Positions 23,144 through 28,137 of a stretch of 28,137 nt of DNA are shown piece after piece. Source of the stretch: Actinomycetes bacterium (GTDB lineage Bacteria; Actinomycetota; Acidimicrobiia; Acidimicrobiales; Palsa-688). The notes under the pieces are model-generated. The model saw only the letters and a list, made by a program, of their open reading frames with translations, was not told the origin of the DNA and ran no database searches. The DNA lies in NCBI GenBank assembly GCA_021811865.1, contig JAKAQB010000049.1, positions 1 to 28,137 on the forward strand, given 5' to 3'. How positions within the stretch are numbered: position 1 is the first letter of the stretch; every line of letters begins with the position of its first letter. Made by a program: the position numbers and the translations under genes.

Positions 23144-23988
23144 CCAACGCCCGGCCGGACGCAGGCGAGCACGCCGCGGCGCCGACGGTCCGCGTCGGCG
23201 TAGTTGGAGCCGCCGGCCGCATGGGTGCGATGGTTTGCGCCGCCGTGGAGGCCGAACCGGACCTCGATCTCGTCGCCGCCGTCGACCCTGCGGCCGCTGG
23301 GACGTCCCTCTTGCCGCCGGCGAGCACGGGCCGCCGGGAGCCGCTCACCGTCGCCGCCGACGTGACTGCCCTCGCTGCCGCCGGCGTCGAGGTGGTCGTC
23401 GACTTCACGGTCCGAGACGCCGCCCGCGCCCACCTGCCGGCCTACGCCGCCGCCGGCATGCACGCCGTGATCGGGACCACCGGCTTCGACGGCGCCGACC
23501 TGGCCGTGGCCGCCGAGCTCTACCCGCCCGGGGGGTCGCTCGGCTGCGTGGTGGCGCCCAACTTCGCCATCGGCGCCGTCCTGCTGATGCGCTTCGCCGA
23601 GCTGGCCGCCCCCTGGTTCGACAGCGCTGAGGTCGTCGAGTTGCACCACGACGGCAAGGCCGACGCTCCCTCGGGCACCGCGATCGCGACCGCCGAGCGC
23701 ATGGCAGCAGCTTCGCCGAAATGGCGGCCCGATCCGACCCGGACCGAGACCATCCCCGGGGCCCGTGGGGCGGTCGGCCCGGCTGGGATCCGGCTGCACG
23801 CGCTCCGCCTCCAGGGCCTGGTTGCCCACCAGGAGGTGATCCTGGGCACGGTCGGCCAGACGCTGTCGATGCGCCATGACACGACGGACCGCTCGTCGTT
23901 CATTCCGGGCGTGCTGCTCGCCGTGCGCGCCGTTCCATCCCGGCCCGGCCTGACCGTGGGCCTCGATTCGCTCCTCGGGATCAGCTGA
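23140..23988 (+). CDS. dapB: 4-hydroxy-tetrahydrodipicolinate reductase
   Basis: DapB reduces the DapA product to tetrahydrodipicolinate with NAD(P)H, for lysine and diaminopimelate (peptidoglycan). It has 282 residues, longer than the ~245-270 typical, mainly through an N-terminal ~17-residue extension and an internal Ala-rich insertion. Motifs: GAAGRMG (23-29) for nucleotide binding, IGTTG (111-115), and ELHHDGKADAPSGTA (167-181) with H169, H170, K173 and the SGT substrate loop. ATG 23140 overlaps the peptidase stop. Its partner dapA lies 3 kb downstream, beyond an accessory insert. Confidence 0.96.
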   Translation: MTNARPDAGEHAAAPTVRVGVVGAAGRMGAMVCAAVEAEPDLDLVAAVDPAAAGTSLLPPASTGRREPLTVAADVTALAAAGVEVVVDFTVRDAARAHLPAYAAAGMHAVIGTTGFDGADLAVAAELYPPGGSLGCVVAPNFAIGAVLLMRFAELAAPWFDSAEVVELHHDGKADAPSGTAIATAERMAAASPKWRPDPTRTETIPGARGAVGPAGIRLHALRLQGLVAHQEVILGTVGQTLSMRHDTTDRSSFIPGVLLAVRAVPSRPGLTVGLDSLLGIS

Positions 23989-24164
23989 CGGCGGGAGCTG
24001 GCTGCATAGCGGCTCCGGCGAGTACAGAGCGCCTGCTTGCGTGAGCCTGCCGTTGCACTGGAGATCTGGTTGCCTGCGCCGGCGTGCTCAGCCGCCCGCC
24101 CGGGGACTGGCCGCCCGAGCCCACAGGCTGGCTCCGGCAACCCGGGCCCGTGACCGACGGCGGT

Positions 24165-24170
24165 TACAGT
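24165..24170 (+). promoter_or_regulatory. Putative -10 (TACAGT) of the oxygenase gene
   Basis: TACAGT fits TANNNT and is followed by 7 bases and a GTG that opens a four-codon ORF ending on the oxygenase ATG. It also argues against the in-frame ATG at 24084 as start, since that lies upstream of this box. Confidence 0.4.
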
Positions 24171-24177
24171 CGGCGCG

Positions 24178-24192
24178 GTGACGGAGCGATGA
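24178..24192 (+). other. Candidate leaderless 4-codon mini-ORF
   Basis: GTG-ACG-GAG-CGA-TGA; its stop overlaps the ATG of the oxygenase gene as ATGA. Same architecture as the mini-ORF before dapA. It may couple translation, or may simply be an 11-nt leader containing GGAG. Confidence 0.3.
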
Positions 24193-25766
24193 CCGTTGCC
24201 GCTGGACGCTTGGCGGCTCTCCTCGGCGAAGGCGTGGCCGGCGCGTTCTGCGCTTCTCGCACGGCCAGCGCCGACAGCCTGAGCATCGAGGTGCGGGGGG
24301 TGGGTCCGCTGCAGCTCCCCGTCCCCCGGGCGCAGGCGAGGCACCTTGCCGGCCTCGGCCGTCCGGCCCGCTACGGCCGGGGCACGCAGACGCTCGTCGA
24401 TCGGGCTATCCGTGACACATGGGAGATCCCGAAGAGCAGGGTCCGCATCGACAAGCGGAGCTGGGACCTCACCGCCGGGCCGCTGCTCGAGCGCCTCCGC
24501 CGCGATCTCGGATTGCCCGATGGCGCGCGGCTGGTGGCGCAGCTGCACTCGGCGCTCGTGTACGCCCCGGGCCAGTTCTTCCTCCGGCACCAGGACTCCG
24601 AGAAGGATGACGACATGGTCGGGTCGCTCGTCGTCACCCTGCCGGGCGCCTACAGCGGCGGCGTCCTCGAGGTCGAGCACCGCGGCCGGACCGTCAAGTA
24701 CCGCGGGTCGAGGACGCGGGTGTCCTTCGTGGCCTTCTACGCCGACTGCCGTCACCACATCACCCCGGTGCGATCCGGCCACCGCGTCGTGTTGACCTTC
24801 AACCTCCTGCTCCGCGGTGTGCCGGTTGAGATGGACGCCGACCCGTCGCGCGTCGACGAGCTGGCGGGGCAGATCGGGGAGCATCTCTCGGACGCGGTGG
24901 ATCCCAGGCGGCTCGTGTTCCTGCTGGACCACGAGTACACCCGGCGGGGGATGGCCTGGTCCCGGCTGAAGGGCGACGACGCCCGCCGGGTGACGGCGCT
25001 GCGGCAGGCCGCCGAACGTGCAGGGTGCGAGTGCACCCTGGCGCTCACCGACGTGCACGAGACGTGGAGCGCCTACGGGCCAGACGACGAGGGGTACGGG
25101 TGGGGCGGCCGGTGGGGGGCGCGCTCCTGGGACGAGGACGACGAGGAGGACGGCGACTACGACGACTACGACGACGCAGCCGGCAACAGCGACGTGGACG
25201 AGGACGACTACCAGCTCGAGGAGTTGATCGAAGCCGAGGTCGTGCTCGACAGCTGGGTCGACCCGGGAAGCGGCTCGAGCCGGGCGATCGGCCTGGCGGT
25301 CCCCGGCGAGGAGGTGTGTGCCGCGACGCCGTCGGGTGAGCTCCATCCCTACTCCTCGGAGTACGAGGGCTACATGGGCAACTGGGGCAACACGCTCGAC
25401 CGCTGGGACCACCGCGGCGCGGTCGTGGTCTGGCCCAGGCGACTGTCCTTCGCCGTGCGAGCGGAGGCGTCACCAGCGTGGGCGCTCGGCGAGCTTGCGG
25501 CCCTGGCGAGGAGCGGTGACCGGGACAGGGCCCGGCAGCAAGCGGCCAGCCTCGCGCCGTTCTGGGACGGCGCGGCCGGCCAGGTGGACGATCGGCGGTT
25601 CTTCGCCAAGGCACTCCGCGTCGCGGCCGCCCTCGAAGATCCCGCCACCGCCGGCATGCTCGTGGAGCCGTTTGGCCTCCGGCAGCTCTCCGTGATCCAT
25701 GCTGGCGGTGCACTGCGCCGCCAGCCTCCGAGCGGAGCTCCAGAGCGCTCCTCGGGCGCCGGGTGA
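24189..25766 (+). CDS. 2OG-Fe(II) oxygenase, probably disrupted at 3' end
   Basis: The 525-residue product has a prolyl-4-hydroxylase-like double-stranded beta-helix. Iron ligands fit H134 and D136 in FFLRHQD and H190 in CRHHITPV, with R199 in GHRVVLTFN for 2-oxoglutarate. An acidic run follows at ~315-345 (Asp/Glu/Tyr), then a conserved-looking patch YMGNWGN...WDHRGAVVVWPRR (~395-418), and a helical region. The substrate is unknown. The frame ends shortly after EPFGLRQLSVIHAGG, and sequence resembling the family's usual C-terminus continues in another frame (25699-26088), so the gene looks truncated by a frameshift or internal deletion. ATG 24189 was chosen for its position after the TACAGT box; ATG 24084 is the alternative. 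It lies in an accessory insert between dapB and dapA. Confidence 0.75.
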   Translation: MTVAAGRLAALLGEGVAGAFCASRTASADSLSIEVRGVGPLQLPVPRAQARHLAGLGRPARYGRGTQTLVDRAIRDTWEIPKSRVRIDKRSWDLTAGPLLERLRRDLGLPDGARLVAQLHSALVYAPGQFFLRHQDSEKDDDMVGSLVVTLPGAYSGGVLEVEHRGRTVKYRGSRTRVSFVAFYADCRHHITPVRSGHRVVLTFNLLLRGVPVEMDADPSRVDELAGQIGEHLSDAVDPRRLVFLLDHEYTRRGMAWSRLKGDDARRVTALRQAAERAGCECTLALTDVHETWSAYGPDDEGYGWGGRWGARSWDEDDEEDGDYDDYDDAAGNSDVDEDDYQLEELIEAEVVLDSWVDPGSGSSRAIGLAVPGEEVCAATPSGELHPYSSEYEGYMGNWGNTLDRWDHRGAVVVWPRRLSFAVRAEASPAWALGELAALARSGDRDRARQQAASLAPFWDGAAGQVDDRRFFAKALRVAAALEDPATAGMLVEPFGLRQLSVIHAGGALRRQPPSGAPERSSGAG

Positions 25767-26088
25767 CTGGTCGGTGTCCCTGCCACCCGGCGGATGCGGC
25801 TGCGAGCTGTGCGTCGCGCTGCGCCGCTTTCTGGCCGACGCCTCCCGGCGTGTCCTCGAGTGGCCGCTCGCCGAGGACCGCCGCAGGCATGTGCACTCGA
25901 GGATCGGTCTCGCCGAGCTGCCGGTCACCCATCAGACGAGGAGGAAAGGTCGCCCCTACACCCTGGTCCTCTCCAAGACAGACGAGCTGTTCTCCCGCGA
26001 GGACGAGGCTCGACGCCAGACGGCCTCCGACCTGGCGTGGATCGAGGGGAACCAGGAGAAGCCTCGGCAGGCGGGCGCGCGCGGGTAA
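25699..26088 (+). CDS. Displaced C-terminal segment of the 2OG-Fe(II) oxygenase
   Basis: A 129-residue frame, shifted by one base from the oxygenase, overlapping its last 68 bases. It encodes APRAPGDWSV, then CGCELCVALRRFLAD, a basic RRRHVHSRI and RRKGRPYTLVLSKT. From memory this resembles the C-terminal region of long bacterial and fungal 2OG-Fe(II) oxygenases (CxCELC...FL.DP...R.HV...GRPYTLVCTK). An in-frame stop just upstream (25693-25695) closes the frame, so it is not joined to the upstream protein. It may be a relic, or a separately translated small Cys-containing protein starting at ATG 25699. No Shine-Dalgarno is evident. Confidence 0.55.
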   Translation: MLAVHCAASLRAELQSAPRAPGDWSVSLPPGGCGCELCVALRRFLADASRRVLEWPLAEDRRRHVHSRIGLAELPVTHQTRRKGRPYTLVLSKTDELFSREDEARRQTASDLAWIEGNQEKPRQAGARG

Positions 26089-26136
26089 CTCCCCCCTCCC
26101 CTCCGCCGGCGACCCCCGCCCCCCCGCCGGCAGCCG

Positions 26137-26205
26137 AGGTCGGTGCACTCGCTGCAGGTCGGTGCACAGCGTTGAGGAAAGCTGACCTGAATCCCCCGAC
26201 CTCCG
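26137..26205. repeat. ~69-bp direct repeat, left copy, before toxin-antitoxin genes
   Basis: Starts AGGTCGGTGCACTCGCTGCA and ends CCCCCGACCTCCG; roughly 85% identical to 26877-26944 beyond the toxin gene. The ends AGGTCGG and CCGACCT are inverted complements, so each copy could fold as a palindromic unit. A C-rich tract precedes it. Confidence 0.85.
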
Positions 26206-26259
26206 CGACGGCATCTGTGGCCCCATCGTCGCCCAAGCCCTAGCTGCATCACGATTCGC

Positions 26260-26265
26260 TATGCT
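26260..26265 (+). promoter_or_regulatory. Putative leaderless -10 (TATGCT) of the toxin-antitoxin operon
   Basis: TATGCT is followed by six bases (TGACGC) and the antitoxin ATG, so the mRNA is probably leaderless. Flanking TAGC (26241-26244) and GCTA (26258-26261) are short inverted sequences overlapping the promoter and might be part of an autoregulatory operator. Confidence 0.55.
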
Positions 26266-26271
26266 TGACGC

Positions 26272-26520
26272 ATGCCGCAACTTGTCACGCGCGTTGATGA
26301 TCGCCTGATCGCCGATGTCGATGAGCTGGTCGAGGCCGGGATCGTGACCAGCCGCTCGGACGCTGTCCGGGTCGGCCTCGAAGCACTCGTCGAGCAGCAC
26401 CGCCGGCACAAGACGGGACGAGCCATCGTGGACGCCTACCGGGAGCGGCCCCAGACGGCCGATGAGGTGGCCGGACTCGAGGAAGCGACACGTGCCCTGA
26501 TCGCAGGCGAGCCGTGGTAG
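26272..26520 (+). CDS. Ribbon-helix-helix antitoxin (MazE/ParD-like)
   Basis: An 82-residue protein with an N-terminal ribbon-helix-helix DNA-binding domain: strand QLVTRVDDRLIADVDELVEAG, then turn and helix SRSDAVRVGLEALV (about residues 27-43). Residues 44-82 are charged and helical and end in ALIAGEPW, the type of tail that wraps the MazF toxin. Such antitoxins bind and block the toxin and, with it, repress their own promoter. The ATG at 26272 follows the TATGCT box by six bases. The toxin GTG start lies 7 bases inside the 3' end, a typical coupled pair. Confidence 0.88.
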   Translation: MPQLVTRVDDRLIADVDELVEAGIVTSRSDAVRVGLEALVEQHRRHKTGRAIVDAYRERPQTADEVAGLEEATRALIAGEPW

Positions 26521-26828
26521 CTCCGCCGGCGCAGGGGGAGATCTGGTGGGCCGAGGCAGAGGACAAGCGACGCCCGGTCCTGGTCGTCACCCGGAGCGAG
26601 GCGGTTGCCGTGCTCAGCGGGATCGTCGTTGCCCCAGTGACCAGGACCGTCCGCAATATCCCTACGGAGGTTGCGCTCGGCGAAGGGGAGGGTCTCGGAG
26701 TCGAGTGCGCGGCCTCGTTCGACAACCTCCAGCGGGTCAGGCGCTCGGCACTGGTCGAGCGGATTGGACAGCTGGGACCTCGACACGGCGAGATCTGCGA
26801 CTCGCTGCGCGCCCTGGCTGACTGCTGA
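26514..26828 (+). CDS. MazF/PemK-family toxin (endoribonuclease)
   Basis: A 104-residue MazF-fold protein: QGEIWWAEAEDKRRPVLVVTR (beta-strand with the conserved RP after the loop), VVAPVTRTVRNIPTEVAL (the PxT/S segment expected near the active site) and SFDNLQRVRRSAL. The family cleaves mRNA, tRNA or rRNA at short motifs; the specificity here is unknown. The GTG at 26514 overlaps the antitoxin stop by 7 bases. The pair is bracketed by two ~69-bp direct repeats and sits between dapB and dapA, which are normally conserved loci, suggesting acquisition. Confidence 0.88.
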   Translation: MVAPPAQGEIWWAEAEDKRRPVLVVTRSEAVAVLSGIVVAPVTRTVRNIPTEVALGEGEGLGVECAASFDNLQRVRRSALVERIGQLGPRHGEICDSLRALADC

Positions 26829-26876
26829 GGCGGTCGCCGCCCCCGCCGGCCCCCCGCCGGCCCCCCGCCGGCGGCC

Positions 26877-26944
26877 AGGTCGGTGCACTCGCTGCAGGTC
26901 GGCGCACAGCGGCACGGAAGGCCGCCTGAATCCCCCGACCTCCG
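26877..26944. repeat. ~68-bp direct repeat, right copy, after toxin gene
   Basis: Same orientation as 26137-26205; the first 26 bases are identical, as are the last 20 or so (TGAATCCCCCGACCTCCG). The central part differs, yet each copy keeps a short hairpin there (GCGGC/GCCGC in this copy, CAGC/GCTG in the left copy). Confidence 0.85.
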
Positions 26945-27015
26945 ACGAGTGCCCCCCGGCTCGCCGCCCCGCCCCCCCTCGCCGCCCCGCCGCCCCCGCC
27001 CCGGGCCGCCGGCGC
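26945..27015. other. C-rich tract upstream of dapA
   Basis: Runs of four to seven C separated by cgg/ctcg blocks; the minus strand has at least six G-runs and could form a G-quadruplex. No coding sense. Similar C-rich tracts lie at about 26090-26131 and inside the 3' end of dapA. Confidence 0.5.
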
Positions 27016-27023
27016 CACCTCGG

Positions 27024-27029
27024 TAGGCT
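27024..27029 (+). promoter_or_regulatory. Putative -10 (TAGGCT) upstream of dapA
   Basis: TAGGCT ends six bases before an ATG (27036) that opens a nine-codon ORF leading into dapA. It is the only TANNNT box close to dapA. Confidence 0.5.
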
Positions 27030-27035
27030 CGCCCA

Positions 27036-27065
27036 ATGACGACTCGCCGGCAGATGCCCCGATGA
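27036..27065 (+). other. Candidate leaderless mini-ORF coupled to dapA
   Basis: Encodes MTTRRQMPR and stops with a TGA that overlaps the dapA ATG (ATGA). No Shine-Dalgarno precedes the dapA start, so dapA translation may depend on ribosomes that first read this mini-ORF. The peptide has no Lys run, so lysine attenuation is not indicated. Confidence 0.4.
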
Positions 27066-28063
27066 CCGTCGGGGGGCGCTTCGGCGCCGTGCTCACCGCT
27101 ATGGCCACCCCCTTCGACGTCGAGGGCCGCCTGGACGTCGCCGGTGCCGCCGAGCTGGCCCGCTGGCTGGTCTCGCAGGGCAACGATGGGCTGGTGGTGG
27201 CGGGGACGACGGGGGAGAGCCCGACGCTGTCCGACGAGGAGAAGGTGGCGCTCTGGCGTGCCGTTGCCACAGCGGTGGACGTGCCGGTCGTGGCTGGCAC
27301 ATCGACCTACGACACCGCCCACTCCGTCCGCCTGACGGAGGCGGCCGTCGCCGCCGGCGCGGCTGGCATCCTCGCCGTCACTCCCTACTACAACCGCCCG
27401 TCGCAGGCCGGCATCGAGCAGCACTTCCGGGCGGTCGCCGCCGCCGCCGGCGGCCGGCCGGTGCTGGTCTACGACATCCCGGTGCGCACGGGCCGCCGGG
27501 TGGCGCCGGCGACCCTCGTGCGGCTGAGCCAGGAAGGGGTGATCGCCGGCGTGAAGGACGCCACGGGCGACCCTGCAGGAGCCGCCGCCCTGGTCGCCGA
27601 GGCGCCCCGGGGCTTCGAGCTGTACTCGGGCAACGACGGTGACACCCTCGCCCTGCTCGCCGTGGGCGCCGTGGGCACCGTGTCGGTCGAGGCCCACTGG
27701 GCTACCCCCGAGGTGGCGGAGATGATCGCCGCCTTCGGCAAGGGTGACGTCTCGCACGCCCGGGCGGTCAATGCCCGTCTGATCCGATCGCACCGCTACC
27801 AGTCGAGCGAAGAGGCGCCCAACCCGGTGCCTACCAAGGCGATGCTGCGGGTGCTCGGGTTGCCCGGCGGGGCTTGCCGGCCGCCGATGGGTCCCGAGCC
27901 GGAAGGCCTGGCCGAGCAGGCCCGGGCAGTCCTCGCCGGCCTCGCCCGCCCCGCCGCTCCCAGCCCCGCCCCCGCCCCCCGCCCCCCCGCCGCTCCCGCC
28001 TCCGCCCCCCCCGCCCCCCCCGCCGCCCCCCTACCCGAGTCGGATCGGGCACCCCTTGGCTGA
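27062..28063 (+). CDS. dapA: 4-hydroxy-tetrahydrodipicolinate synthase
   Basis: DapA condenses pyruvate with aspartate semialdehyde, the first step of the diaminopimelate/lysine branch. It has 333 residues: a normal (beta/alpha)8 aldolase body plus a ~40-residue Pro/Ala tail. Motifs: TTGES (49-53), Y110 in TPYYNRP, Y137 in VYDIPVRTG (with R142) and the Schiff-base lysine K165 in AGVKDATG. SVEAHWATPEV replaces the usual SVxxN at that loop. The tail from ~295 (PAAPSPAPAPRPPAAP and similar) is encoded by a C-rich tract and is not part of the fold. The ATG at 27062 is coupled by ATGA to a mini-ORF. The stop overlaps the rnj start by 8 bases. Confidence 0.95.
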   Translation: MTVGGRFGAVLTAMATPFDVEGRLDVAGAAELARWLVSQGNDGLVVAGTTGESPTLSDEEKVALWRAVATAVDVPVVAGTSTYDTAHSVRLTEAAVAAGAAGILAVTPYYNRPSQAGIEQHFRAVAAAAGGRPVLVYDIPVRTGRRVAPATLVRLSQEGVIAGVKDATGDPAGAAALVAEAPRGFELYSGNDGDTLALLAVGAVGTVSVEAHWATPEVAEMIAAFGKGDVSHARAVNARLIRSHRYQSSEEAPNPVPTKAMLRVLGLPGGACRPPMGPEPEGLAEQARAVLAGLARPAAPSPAPAPRPPAAPASAPPAPPAAPLPESDRAPLG

Positions 28064-28137
28064 TCCGGTACGCATCGTCTTTCTCGGCGGCCTGGGGGAG
28101 ATCGGCCGCAACTGCGCGTGCGTCGAGGTCGGCGGCC
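28056..28137 (+). CDS. rnj: Ribonuclease J, 5' end only
   Basis: The first 27 codons from TTG 28056 encode ADPVRIVFLGGLGEIGRNCA followed by CVEVGG. This matches the conserved N-terminus of RNase J (IxFLGGxGEIGxN), a metallo-beta-lactamase/beta-CASP ribonuclease that matures and degrades RNA. It overlaps the dapA stop by 8 bases (TTGGCTGA). dapA-rnj is a conserved actinobacterial pair. The rest is outside the window. Confidence 0.9.
   Translation, partial: MADPVRIVFLGGLGEIGRNCACVEVGG

Noticed and set aside
24084..24188. In-frame ATG at 24084 as the oxygenase start
   Set aside because: The extra 35 residues are Pro/Gly/Arg-rich without family resemblance and lie upstream of the proposed TACAGT promoter; ATG 24189 fits better.
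25956..26252. Minus-strand frames carrying a CAPTCSECTDL peptide
   Set aside because: The peptide is the translation of the ~69-bp repeat read in reverse and appears at both copies; no gene context supports it.
26137..26944. CRISPR-like reading of the two direct repeats
   Set aside because: Only two copies, 740 bp apart with two genes between them; no spacer array or cas genes.

Overview
The window is very GC-rich (third codon positions almost all G or C) and carries a dense housekeeping block read almost entirely on the plus strand. Protein families and gene order point to Actinomycetota. The order dxr / site-2 protease / ispG, then rimP-nusA-ylxR-infB-DUF503-rbfA-truB-ribF-rpsO-pnp-M16 peptidase-dapB ... 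dapA-rnj follows the actinobacterial order known from Mycobacterium and Streptomyces. My best guess, from recall and not from a search, is an uncultured or poorly known Acidimicrobiia-like lineage.

Layout. 1-5055: 3' part of cdsA (phospholipid precursor, with an enormous low-complexity N-terminal region), dxr (MEP isoprenoid pathway) and an RseP/Rip1-type intramembrane protease, linked by stop/start overlaps. 5140-6396: ispG, apparently with its own leaderless promoter. 6393-9982: a more variable stretch with a minus-strand MGDG-synthase-like glycosyltransferase, a DMT-type membrane transporter, an Eis-like acetyltransferase and a small one-TM protein. 10036-17972: the transcription/translation/ribosome-maturation operon (rimP, nusA, ylxR, infB, DUF503, rbfA, truB) followed by ribF. 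17973-18798: a structured spacer, a 14-bp tandem array and minus-strand arfB, divergent from rpsO. 18793-23988: rpsO, pnp, M16 peptidase and dapB, with notable RNA structure around the rpsO-pnp junction. 23989-27015: an accessory insert between dapB and dapA, holding a damaged 2OG-Fe(II) oxygenase gene and a MazEF-like toxin-antitoxin pair bracketed by two ~69-bp direct repeats. 27024-28137: dapA and the first codons of rnj (RNase J).

Functionally the block joins ribosome biogenesis and RNA turnover (RimP, RbfA, TruB, S15, PNPase, RNase J, NusA, IF2, ArfB), isoprenoid synthesis (Dxr, IspG), phospholipid synthesis (CdsA) and lysine/diaminopimelate synthesis (DapA, DapB). The most informative non-coding pattern is a repeated promoter layout: a TANNNT -10 hexamer, 6-7 nt, then a start codon, suggesting leaderless mRNAs. 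In two cases the leaderless codon opens a tiny ORF that ends in ATGA on the start codon of the main gene (the oxygenase and dapA).

No rRNA, tRNA, CRISPR array, transposase or phage gene was seen. I found no clear multi-gene undescribed system. The strongest candidates for something new are the repeat-bracketed toxin-antitoxin unit, the leaderless mini-ORF/ATGA arrangement, the rpsO-pnp RNA structures, and the unusual starts of ylxR and truB.
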